From assembly GCA_023452965.1 (NCBI GenBank), contig JAEXUU010000032.1:1-5613 (forward strand): 5,613 nucleotides of DNA, read 5' to 3'. The translations under genes and the position numbers were made by a program. The notes beneath the pieces were generated by a model. That model was given only the letters and a program-made list of their open reading frames with translations, was not told the origin of the DNA and made no database searches. This document shows positions 1 to 5,613 of the stretch, piece after piece. Source of the stretch: Pseudomonadota bacterium (GTDB lineage: Bacteria > Pseudomonadota > Alphaproteobacteria > Rhizobiales > Beijerinckiaceae). Within the stretch, counting starts at the first letter, position 1, and every line of letters begins with the position of its first letter.

Positions 1-57
1 GCTCACGCCCGGCCCTCACATTCCTCCGGCAGGACAAGGCGGGACAAGAGGGCATGA
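1..57 (+). CDS. Possible 3' end of an upstream gene (partial)
   Basis: The first forward frame is open from the left edge and stops at TGA 55-57. This gives an 18-residue, Arg/Ser-rich tail ending RRDKRA. Its stop overlaps the ATG of the ThDP enzyme in an ATGA arrangement, which is typical of translationally coupled genes. No family can be recognised from so short a piece, and an open frame this short in GC-rich DNA could be chance. The frame of the ThDP enzyme itself is also open to the left edge, so these bases cannot be assigned firmly. Confidence 0.2.
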   Translation, partial: AHARPSHSSGRTRRDKRA

Positions 58-1595
58 ACGGCGCGGAAAGCCTGGTCAGGACGCTGATCGCCAGCGGGAT
101 CGATACGTGTTTCGCCAATCCGGGCACGTCTGAAATGCACTTCGTCGCGGCGCTCGACCGCGTCCCCGGCATGCGCTGCGTGCTCGGGCTGTTCGAGGGC
201 GTCGTCTCCGGCGCGGCCGACGGCTATGCCCGGATGGCCGACAAGCCGGCCGCCACCCTGCTGCATCTCGGGCCCGGCCTCGGCAATGCGCTCGCCAATC
301 TCCACAACGCCCGCAAGGCCAATACCCCGATCGTCAACATCGTCGGCGATCATGCCACGCACCACGCCGTCTACGACGCGCCCCTGACCTCCGATGTCGA
401 AGGCGTGGCCCGGCCGATGTCAGACTGGGTCAGGACCTCGAAGGATGCCCGCGCGGTCGCACGCGACGGCGCCGAAGCGGTAGCCGCGGCGCTTTCGGGC
501 GCCGGCCGGGTCGCGACCTTGATCCTGCCGGCCGACACCGCCTGGAACGATGCCGACGGCCCGGCGCCGCGCCTGCCCTTGCCGGCACGGCCGAAAGTCT
601 CGGACGAGGCGCTGAAGGACGCCGCCGCCGCTCTGCGATCCGGCGAGCCGACTTTGCTGCTGGTCGGCGGCCGCGCCTTGCGCGCCCGCCCGCTGGAGCT
701 CGCCAGCCGGATCGCGCAAACCCATGATGCGCGCCTGATGGCGCCGACCTCCAATGCCCGCATCGCACGCGGCGCCGGGCGCGTCGTGCTCGAGCGGGTC
801 TTCTACCCGGTCGCGGACTCGCTCGCGCAACTCAGCGAAGTGCGCCGCGTCGTCCTGGTCGGCGCGCAGGAGCCGGTGGCCTTCTTCGCCTATCCCGGCA
901 AGCCGAGCCTCGTGCTGCCGCCCGAATGCGCCATCCACCGCCTCGCCGCGCCGGAGGACGATCTCGAAGACGCGCTCGAACGCCTCGCCGACCTGATCGG
1001 TGCCGGCGCACCGCCGGTCCTGCAGGCGCTGGCCCGCCCGGACCTTCCCTCGGGGGCGCTCACCGCCGAGGCCGCCGCCGCCGTGGTCGGCGCATTGATG
1101 CCGGAGGACGCGATCCTCGTCGACGAGAGCATCAATGCCGCGGGCTTCTGCTACCGGCACACGGCCGGCGCACCCGCGCATGACTGGCTGCAGCTGACCG
1201 GCGGCTCGATCGGCATCGGCCTGCCGCTGGCGACCGGCGCTGCCGTGGCCTGCCCGGAGCGACGCACCGTGGCGCTGCAGGCCGATGGCAGCGGCATGTA
1301 CACCTTGCAGGCGCTGTGGACGCAGGCACGCGAGAATCTCAATGTCACCAACATCATCTTCGCGAACCGGGCCTATCAGAGCCTCGAGACCGAGCTGTTC
1401 AATGTCGGCGCGCTGAACCCCGGACGGACGGCGCTCGACATGCTCGACCTGCGCCGCCCCGATCTCGACTGGGTCAAGCTCGCCGGCGGCATGGGCGTGG
1501 AAGCCGCCCACGCGGACAGCGTCGAGCGCCTGATCGAACTCGTCGGGACGAGCTTCCGCCAGCCGGGGCCGTTCCTGATCGAAGTCCCCTGCTGA
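54..1595 (+). CDS. ThDP-dependent acetolactate synthase-like enzyme (2-oxoacid decarboxylase/carboligase family)
   Basis: This 513-residue cytoplasmic protein has the three-domain plan of ThDP enzymes. The N-terminal PYR domain (about 1-165) opens with ESLVRTLIASGIDTCFANPG and carries the catalytic Glu48 in the LFEGVVSGAADGYAR segment, the residue that activates the cofactor. A central domain lies at about 185-320. The C-terminal PP domain (about 335-513) has the Mg-ThDP motif at 410-438: Ala410-Asp411-Gly412-Ser413, with Asn438 exactly 27 residues after the Asp, as in the family. The canonical first Gly of GDG is Ala here, and I recall the ADGS variant from relatives labelled 'acetolactate synthase large subunit'. 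At 513 residues it is shorter than true biosynthetic acetolactate synthases (about 550-600), and no regulatory subunit gene is adjacent. It more likely acts on a 2-oxoacid in catabolism, by decarboxylation or carboligation. Glu48 argues against glyoxylate carboligase, which lacks this Glu. The ATG was chosen because it fits the usual family N-terminus. GAGGG at 48-52 lies only one base from it, so the ribosome site is unconventional and coupling to an upstream gene is possible. The substrate is unknown. Confidence 0.93.
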   Translation: MNGAESLVRTLIASGIDTCFANPGTSEMHFVAALDRVPGMRCVLGLFEGVVSGAADGYARMADKPAATLLHLGPGLGNALANLHNARKANTPIVNIVGDHATHHAVYDAPLTSDVEGVARPMSDWVRTSKDARAVARDGAEAVAAALSGAGRVATLILPADTAWNDADGPAPRLPLPARPKVSDEALKDAAAALRSGEPTLLLVGGRALRARPLELASRIAQTHDARLMAPTSNARIARGAGRVVLERVFYPVADSLAQLSEVRRVVLVGAQEPVAFFAYPGKPSLVLPPECAIHRLAAPEDDLEDALERLADLIGAGAPPVLQALARPDLPSGALTAEAAAAVVGALMPEDAILVDESINAAGFCYRHTAGAPAHDWLQLTGGSIGIGLPLATGAAVACPERRTVALQADGSGMYTLQALWTQARENLNVTNIIFANRAYQSLETELFNVGALNPGRTALDMLDLRRPDLDWVKLAGGMGVEAAHADSVERLIELVGTSFRQPGPFLIEVPC

Positions 1596-1603
1596 GAAAC
1601 GTC

Positions 1604-2875
1604 ATGACGAAGCGCGCGAACAATCTGAGCATCGATGCAAAGCGTCTCTGGAGCGATCTCATGGAGACCGCCCGGATCGGCGGAACCGCCAAGGGCGGCA
1701 TCCGGCGCCTGACGCTGGGCGAGGAAGATCGCCGCGTCCGGGACTGGTTCCGGGCCGAATGCGAGAGCCTCGGCTGCAGCGTGCATGTCGACGAGGTCGG
1801 CAACATGTTCGCGATCAGGCCAGGCCGGAACAACGCGCTGCCACCAATCGCCATGGGCAGCCATCTCGACACGCAGCCGACCGGTGGCAAGTTCGACGGC
1901 GTGCTCGGCGTGCTTGCCGGGCTCGAATGCCTGCGCACCCTGCACGCCGCCGACTATGAGACCCATGCGCCGGTCATGCTGGTCAACTGGACGAACGAGG
2001 AGGGCTCGCGCTTCGCGCCCGCCATGCTCGGCTCTGGCGTCCATGCCGGCGTGTTCGACCGGACCTATGCCGATACACGCAAGGATGGTGAGGGCGTGAG
2101 CTTCGCCGAGGCGATCGAGGCGATCTCCTATCGTGGCGAGGTCGCGATCGGCTCGACGCCGATCGGCGCCATGTTCGAGCTCCATATCGAGCAGGGGCCG
2201 ATCCTCGAGGCCGAGGACGATACGATCGGTATCGTCACCGGCGTCCAGGGCATGCGCTGGTACGATGTCGAGATCACCGGCCGCGAGTCGCATGCCGGCT
2301 CGACGCCGATGGCGATGCGCAGGGACGCCCTCCCCGCCGCGGCCGCGCTGGTGCTGGCCGTGCAGGCTGCCGCACGCGCCTGGCCCGGGGCCGTCGCCAC
2401 CGTCGGAACGATCGCGGTCCATCCCGGCTCCCGCAACGTCATTCCCGGCGCAGCCTCGCTCTCGGTCGACCTGCGCCATCCCGATGCCGGCGCGCTCGAC
2501 GGGACCGAGGCTGCCATCGAGCAGGCTCTGGCGGCAATCTGCGCCGAACACGGCGTCACCGGCACGCTGACGCGGATCTGGGACTCGCCGCCCGTGCCCT
2601 TCGATCCCGGCTGCATCGCTTCGGTGCGCGATGCCGCCGGCAGCCTCGGCTACCGCATGCGCGACATCGTCTCCGGCGCCGGCCACGATGCCGCCTATAT
2701 CGCCCGCATCGCGCCGACGGCGATGATCTTCGTGCCCTGTGCCGGGGGCCTCAGCCACAACGAGGCGGAGGACGCCTCCTTCGAGGATTGCGGCGCCGGA
2801 GCGCAGGTGCTGCTCCAGGCCGTGCTCGACTACGACCGCCGGCTCGCCGAGACGAAACCGGGAGCGACCCCGTGA
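1604..2875 (+). CDS. Zn-dependent M20-family amidohydrolase (N-carbamoyl-L-amino-acid hydrolase / allantoate amidohydrolase group)
   Basis: The 423-residue product matches the hydantoinase/carbamoylase subfamily of M20 peptidases, which hydrolyse N-carbamoyl amino acids, ureido acids or allantoate to an amine, CO2 and ammonia. Visible features are SHLDTQPTGGKFDG at 86-99 (metal ligands His87 and bridging Asp98), TNEEGSRF at 130-137 (catalytic Glu132 and ligand Glu133), ELHIEQGP at 192-199 (His194), and SHNEAE at 384-389 (His385). The inserted dimerisation domain (about 215-330) contains ESHAGSTPM at 228-236 and RNVIPG at 277-282, followed by Arg291, all associated with substrate carboxylate binding. 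GAGHDA at 358-363 is also typical. Length is normal (about 410-430) and every metal ligand is present, so it should be active. There is no signal peptide, so it is cytoplasmic. The frame is open further upstream inside the preceding gene, but homologous N-termini begin near NLSIDAKRLW, supporting the ATG at 1604, which lies 8 bases after the preceding stop. GAGAAA at 1594-1599 is a weak ribosome site, so expression probably depends on coupling. Exact substrate (carbamoyl amino acid, ureidopropionate or allantoate-like) is not decidable from sequence. Confidence 0.95.
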   Translation: MTKRANNLSIDAKRLWSDLMETARIGGTAKGGIRRLTLGEEDRRVRDWFRAECESLGCSVHVDEVGNMFAIRPGRNNALPPIAMGSHLDTQPTGGKFDGVLGVLAGLECLRTLHAADYETHAPVMLVNWTNEEGSRFAPAMLGSGVHAGVFDRTYADTRKDGEGVSFAEAIEAISYRGEVAIGSTPIGAMFELHIEQGPILEAEDDTIGIVTGVQGMRWYDVEITGRESHAGSTPMAMRRDALPAAAALVLAVQAAARAWPGAVATVGTIAVHPGSRNVIPGAASLSVDLRHPDAGALDGTEAAIEQALAAICAEHGVTGTLTRIWDSPPVPFDPGCIASVRDAAGSLGYRMRDIVSGAGHDAAYIARIAPTAMIFVPCAGGLSHNEAEDASFEDCGAGAQVLLQAVLDYDRRLAETKPGATP

Positions 2876-2970
2876 AATCCTGGCGCGGGCTCGATATCGG
2901 CGGCCGTCGGGCTCCGGCCGCCGACGCCGCGGCCAACTTCGGCCACAGCTGCGAGAACGCGGCGGCATGA
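2872..2970 (+). CDS. Possible 32-residue coupled small ORF between the amidohydrolase and dehydrogenase genes
   Basis: A GTG at 2872 overlaps the amidohydrolase stop (GTGA), and the frame runs to a TGA at 2968-2970 that overlaps the dehydrogenase ATG (ATGA). It thus bridges the whole 91-base gap with 4-base overlaps on both sides. GGGAG at 2860-2864, seven bases before the GTG, is a better ribosome site than those of the flanking genes. The predicted peptide begins MKSWRGLDIGGRR, then is Ala-rich and ends in NAAA. It has no recognisable domain, no membrane segment and one Cys. The frame includes the hairpin at 2897-2924. It may be a leader-like ORF whose translation carries ribosomes to the dehydrogenase start, or chance in GC-rich DNA. 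Nothing shows that the peptide itself has a function. Confidence 0.25.
   Translation: MKSWRGLDIGGRRAPAADAAANFGHSCENAAA
2897..2924 (+). other. Strong intergenic hairpin (10-bp perfect stem, 8-nt loop)
   Basis: TCGGCGGCCG (2897-2906) is perfectly complementary in inverted orientation to CGGCCGCCGA (2915-2924), with TCGGGCTC between. Nine of the ten pairs are G-C, so the RNA stem should be very stable. No T-run follows, so it is not a classical intrinsic terminator. In an intercistronic gap such a stem could stabilise the upstream message, mark a processing site or modulate read-through into the dehydrogenase gene. GC-rich DNA produces such stems by chance more often than average DNA. Confidence 0.5.
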
Positions 2971-4352
2971 GCCTGCCCCAGGAAGCGCTGGCGGCGCTCA
3001 GGACCGCCCTCGGCGATGAGCAGATCCGCGTCGGGGACGCCGTGCCCGCGCGCAACCGCGCCGACAGCGCCGGGTTACCACCTTGCGCCCCGGCGGCGCT
3101 GCTGCTGCCACGCAGCACCGCCGAGGTCTCGGCGGCGCTGGCGATCTGCCATCGCTTCTCGCTGGCGGTTGTCGTCCAGGGCGGCCTAACCGGGCTCGCA
3201 GGCGGCGCGCATCCGGTCGAAGGCGAGATCGCGCTCTCGCTCGAACGCATGAACGGCATCGAGGAGCTTGATCCCGTCGGCCGGACGATGACCGCCCGCG
3301 CCGGCACGCCGCTCGAGGCGATCCAACAACGGGCGGCCGAGGCCGGGCTCCTCTACGGCGTCGATCTCGGCGCGCGCGGCAGCTGCACCATCGGGGGCAA
3401 TGTCGCGACCAATGCCGGGGGCGTGCAGGTCCTGCGTTATGGCATGACCCGCCGCAACGTGCTCGGCCTCGAAGCGGTGCTGCCGGACGGCCGCATCGTC
3501 AGCTCGCTCGTCAAGGTCATCAAGAACAATGCCGGCTACGACTGGACCCAGCTCCTGATCGGCAGCGAGGGCACGCTCGGCGTCGTCACGCGCGTCCTGT
3601 TGGCGCTCCAGCCCGCCGTGCCGAGCCACCACACCGCGCTCTGCTCCGTCGCGGGCGTCGCTGAAGCCTTACAGGTGCTCGACCGGTTGGAGGCGAAGCT
3701 GCCGGGCGGCCTCCTCGCCTTCGAGGCGATGTGGCGCGACTATCTCGCCGCCACGGCAGCCCATGCCGCACTGCCGCCGCCCTTCACATCGGGCCCAGCG
3801 CTCACCCTGCTGGTCGAGGCGGCGCTTCCCGCCGGCGAAGCCTATGCGGACCTGTTCCTGGAGGCGCTCAGCGCGCTCGTCGAGGAAGGGCTGCTTGAAG
3901 ACGTGCTCGTCGCGCAATCTAGTCGGGAACGGGCGCGCTTCTGGACCTATCGCGAGGCGAGTTCGGAGTTCTACCGGCACCTGCCGACCGGCCTGCATTT
4001 CGACATCAGCGTGCCGCTTGCGGCGATGGCGCAGGGTGTCGATCTCCTGCACGCCCGGATCGCGCAAGCCAGGCCCGACGCAACACTGATCCTGTTCGGG
4101 CACCTCGCCGACAGCAATCTGCATCTCTCGATCCATCCGCCCGAAGGCACGGGCTTCGACGGGCTTGCCGAGTTGGTGTACCGCACCGTCCGGGACGTCG
4201 AGGGCAGTATCTCGGCCGAACACGGCGTCGGCGTGCTGAAGCGCCCCTATCTCGGCTATAGCCGCTCCGATTCCGAGCTCGCCTTGATGCGAACCCTCAA
4301 GGACGCGCTCGACCCGGCGAGGATACTGAACCGCGGCCGCATCCTGGCATGA
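2967..4352 (+). CDS. FAD-linked oxidase, GlcD / D-2-hydroxyacid dehydrogenase type
   Basis: This 461-residue flavoprotein belongs to the VAO/PCMH-type FAD family (glycolate oxidase subunit GlcD, D-lactate dehydrogenase, D-2-hydroxyglutarate dehydrogenase). These enzymes oxidise a D-2-hydroxyacid to a 2-oxoacid and pass electrons to a quinone or electron-transfer protein. The FAD-binding half (about 40-215) shows the pyrophosphate loop QGGLTGLAGGA (71-81), GARGSCTIGGNVATNAGG (135-152), YGMTRRNVLGLEAVLPDG (158-175), KNNAGYD (186-192) and IGSEGTLGVVT (198-208). The C-terminal half has Arg329 in the YREASSE segment, the metal-site region FGHLADSNLH (377-386, His379 and His386), SAEHGVG (416-422, Glu418) and the terminal LDPARILNRGRIL. 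The usual HLGDGNLH reads HLADSNLH, a conservative departure. Length is typical of single-subunit family members. No FeS partner such as GlcF is next to it. The ATG at 2967 fits the normal family start; only a poor GAGA (2953-2956) precedes it, so coupling to upstream translation is plausible. Its product, a 2-oxoacid, is the substrate type of the ThDP enzyme in the same operon. The exact hydroxyacid is unknown. Confidence 0.95.
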   Translation: MSLPQEALAALRTALGDEQIRVGDAVPARNRADSAGLPPCAPAALLLPRSTAEVSAALAICHRFSLAVVVQGGLTGLAGGAHPVEGEIALSLERMNGIEELDPVGRTMTARAGTPLEAIQQRAAEAGLLYGVDLGARGSCTIGGNVATNAGGVQVLRYGMTRRNVLGLEAVLPDGRIVSSLVKVIKNNAGYDWTQLLIGSEGTLGVVTRVLLALQPAVPSHHTALCSVAGVAEALQVLDRLEAKLPGGLLAFEAMWRDYLAATAAHAALPPPFTSGPALTLLVEAALPAGEAYADLFLEALSALVEEGLLEDVLVAQSSRERARFWTYREASSEFYRHLPTGLHFDISVPLAAMAQGVDLLHARIAQARPDATLILFGHLADSNLHLSIHPPEGTGFDGLAELVYRTVRDVEGSISAEHGVGVLKRPYLGYSRSDSELALMRTLKDALDPARILNRGRILA

Positions 4353-4389
4353 TGTCCCGCCTTGCGGTTTCTGGCGACCGATCGCAGTT

Positions 4390-5289
4390 TCAGGTCAATT
4401 CCCTGTCCTGCAGGGGCTCCGGCCAGAACGGAACCTGATCGCGCCGCGGCTGCCAGATTCCCTGTTCGGCGAGACCGCGGACATGAGCGGCGATCTCGGC
4501 AAGGGTAGCGAACCACACGCCGCCCTTCTCCTGCATGTATTCGATCAGCTCGGCGAAGGCGTCCGCGCGGGACGGCCGCCCCGAGACGAAGGGGTGCCAG
4601 ACGGCGTTCCACAGGCCGCCATGGCGCCAGGCCGCGTCGAATTCGGCCCGGAAGACCTCCATCGCCCGCGCCGGCGAGGCGATCGGCAGCATGTAGCCGA
4701 ACTCCTTGACGCAGACATATTGCGTCCAATCGTCGAGCGACATGTCGGTCGGCAGCTCGACGAGATCTCCGCGTGCATTGCCGATCAGATAGGGCTGGTC
4801 GTCGCCCAGCAGCGAGCTGTCGTAGCTGAAGCCGCTATCCTGCAGCAGCTCCAGCGTATGCCGGGAAAAGGCGTAGGCCGGGGCACGATAACCGGCAGGC
4901 CTTTGCCCGCTCAGCCGCGCCAACGCCTCGATCCCGCGCCCGAGGCTCTCCGCCTCCTCGTCTCGGCTCTGCGTATTCGGTCGCTTGTGGAGGTAGCCGT
5001 GATGGCCGAGCTCGTGCCCGGCCGCGAGGATCTGTTCGACGGTCGCCGGATAGGCTTCGACGCACCATCCCGGGATAAAGAAGGTCTGCCGCAGCCCGAA
5101 GCGGCGGAAGATTTCCAGAAGCCGCGGCACGGCTACCTGCGGCTCGTAGCGCAGCATCGAGGCCAGTGCGACACGGTCCGGCGCCTGCTCGCGGAAGTTG
5201 ATGTGAAGCAGCGCCTCCGCGTCCATGTCGAAGGTATAGGCGACGGCGCAACGCGCATTGTTCGGCCAGGGGATCGGATTGCTGATCAT
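4390..5289 (-). CDS. CE4 polysaccharide deacetylase-like metal-dependent amide hydrolase (HpPgdA/PuuE-like)
   Basis: The 299-residue protein has the NodB-homology (CE4) barrel. Motif 1 is TFDMDAE (19-25, Asp21 and Asp23). Motif 2 is GHELGHHGYLH (91-101), giving the His97-x3-His101 metal pair. Motif 3 is YRAPAYAFS (134-142). Motif 5 is VWHPF (230-234, His232). Together these give the Asp-His-His metal site and catalytic pair, so it should be an active hydrolase. WPNNARCAVAYTFD near the N-terminus and GWCVEAYP resemble the cytoplasmic group that includes Helicobacter PgdA-like proteins and PuuE allantoinase, not secreted chitin deacetylases. No signal peptide or membrane segment is visible. In family members the substrate may be peptidoglycan, an N-acyl sugar or a small cyclic amide. 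PuuE-type allantoinases are reported to work without metal, so the intact ligands here lean towards metal-dependent deacylation. The ATG at 5289 was chosen; an in-frame TTG at 5310 would add seven residues (start plus HPGPAS), and neither has a good ribosome site. The gene converges on the dehydrogenase gene with 37 bases between stops. Confidence 0.92.
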   Translation of the reverse strand: MISNPIPWPNNARCAVAYTFDMDAEALLHINFREQAPDRVALASMLRYEPQVAVPRLLEIFRRFGLRQTFFIPGWCVEAYPATVEQILAAGHELGHHGYLHKRPNTQSRDEEAESLGRGIEALARLSGQRPAGYRAPAYAFSRHTLELLQDSGFSYDSSLLGDDQPYLIGNARGDLVELPTDMSLDDWTQYVCVKEFGYMLPIASPARAMEVFRAEFDAAWRHGGLWNAVWHPFVSGRPSRADAFAELIEYMQEKGGVWFATLAEIAAHVRGLAEQGIWQPRRDQVPFWPEPLQDRELT

Positions 5290-5347
5290 CGACGCTGGCC
5301 CCGGGTGCAATTCACGGTCTATCGCGCACTGCTGCTGCGACTGCGAC

Positions 5348-5377
5348 TGTAGGAAAATTTGCGAGCGAACAGCTCAA
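5348..5377 (-). promoter_or_regulatory. Weak candidate promoter for the deacetylase-like gene
   Basis: On the minus strand, TTGAGC (5377-5372) resembles a -35 box. After 18 bases, CCTACA (5353-5348) is a poor -10 candidate, next to the only AT-rich patch of this region. It lies about 60 bases before the ATG at 5289 and points into that gene. The -10 match is poor, so the assignment is tentative. Confidence 0.2.
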
Positions 5378-5545
5378 TGCCGTGCCGGAAAGGTCGAGCC
5401 GGATGCCGCGCGACGTTCTCCCGCCATGCCCGGCTCATTCATGATGCGTAATGGCATGCACGGCATCTCCTGGCGACCCGAGCAGGCTGGACATCCGAGA
5501 TCATGCCCGCCCCCGGACCGTCGCGTTGGTCGTTTGAATGCACGG

Positions 5546-5568
5546 GCTTGTCAAGCTTGGCAGGCTTG
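5546..5568 (+). repeat. Three GCTTG copies at 9-base spacing, overlapping a near-palindrome
   Basis: GCTTG occurs at 5546-5550, 5555-5559 and 5564-5568, exactly 9 bases apart. The middle copy lies in TGTCAAGCTTGGCA (5549-5562), a 14-base palindrome broken at one base pair. This arrangement could be a regulator-binding site upstream of the minus-strand gene, but it is short and may be chance. Confidence 0.3.
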
Positions 5569-5613
5569 CTCGGCCGGCGATCCCACAGCGTCGCCAACCA
5601 GGCTGGTCAGTGC

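Larger units (their letters stand above)
5290..5613. other. Probable intergenic region upstream of the deacetylase-like gene
   Basis: No convincing gene is seen in these 324 bases on either strand. A forward frame from ATG 5426 is open to the right edge (62 codons), but it is rich in Arg, Cys and Pro and has no ribosome site. A minus-strand frame entering at 5613 stops after 20 residues (TGA, complement of 5551-5553) and could be the tail of a gene outside the window. The stretch contains an AT-rich patch (5350-5361), a short CTGCGA tandem repeat (5335-5349), a separated inverted repeat (5377-5385 with 5458-5466) and three GCTTG copies with 9-base period (5546-5568). It probably carries the control region of the deacetylase-like gene. 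Confidence 0.5.

Noticed and set aside
31..48. Imperfect direct repeat AGGACAAG / GGGACAAG
   Set aside because: Two short copies 10 bases apart are within chance expectation, and no function is suggested.
420..1511. Minus-strand open frame of 363 codons
   Set aside because: It is fully antisense to the ThDP enzyme gene and shows no domain motifs.
1316..1603. Upstream extension of the amidohydrolase frame by 96 codons
   Set aside because: It lies inside the ThDP gene, has a low-complexity Arg-rich composition and is absent from the usual family N-terminus.
1376..3307. Minus-strand open frame of 643 codons
   Set aside because: It runs antisense across three well-supported genes and their gaps. 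Its Arg/Ala/Gly/Asp-rich product matches no family I recognise. Such frames arise from codon bias in GC-rich DNA.
4363..4386. Possible bidirectional terminator between the convergent genes
   Set aside because: TGCGGT/ATCGCA can pair over 6 bases only with a G-T wobble and a 12-base loop. A competing 4-base stem exists, and there is no clear T-run.
4483..5352. Forward open frame of 289 codons opposite the deacetylase-like gene
   Set aside because: The minus-strand protein has all CE4 motifs in order, whereas the forward product has none, so this is its shadow.
5526..5554. TTGACA (complement of 5549-5554) as a -35 box on the minus strand
   Set aside because: No acceptable -10 hexamer is found at 16-18 bases (GACCAA or similar), and it is about 240 bases from the nearest minus-strand start.
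5426..5613. Forward open frame from ATG to the right edge (62 codons)
   Set aside because: It has no ribosome site, a Cys/Arg/Pro-rich composition unlike the real proteins here, and no recognisable motif. It could only be judged with sequence beyond the window.

Overview
The window is a GC-rich stretch with a strong G/C bias at third codon positions. Its gene families look like an alphaproteobacterium of the Hyphomicrobiales type (Bosea, Bradyrhizobium or Methylobacterium relatives). That placement is inferred from composition and gene style and is not proven. I see no rRNA, tRNA, CRISPR array, insertion sequence or phage gene.

Layout: three genes run rightwards as a probable operon. The first (54-1595) is a thiamine-diphosphate (ThDP) enzyme of the acetolactate synthase / benzoylformate decarboxylase superfamily. 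The second (1604-2875) is a zinc-dependent M20-family amidohydrolase of the N-carbamoyl-amino-acid hydrolase / allantoate amidohydrolase group. The third (2967-4352) is a GlcD-type FAD-linked 2-hydroxyacid dehydrogenase. The first two genes are 8 bases apart. The second and third are separated by 91 bases holding a strong hairpin and a 32-codon frame that overlaps both neighbours by 4 bases. A fourth gene (4390-5289) on the minus strand converges on the third, with only 37 bases between stops. It encodes a metal-dependent CE4 polysaccharide-deacetylase-like hydrolase. The last ~320 bases (5290-5613) hold no convincing gene, only weak promoter-like and repeat signals. The operon may begin upstream of the window, because an open frame reaching the left edge ends in an ATGA overlap with the first gene.

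How the genes may work together (inference): the set suits catabolism of a small nitrogenous organic acid. The M20 enzyme would remove a carbamoyl/ureido or similar amide group, the flavoprotein would oxidise a 2-hydroxyacid to a 2-oxoacid, and the ThDP enzyme would decarboxylate or ligate that 2-oxoacid. The CE4 protein belongs to a fold that also includes PuuE-type allantoinase, so it could open a cyclic amide or ureide upstream of the M20 step, although it may be unrelated. All four families are commonly annotated with generic or wrong substrates, so the actual substrate cannot be read from the sequence.
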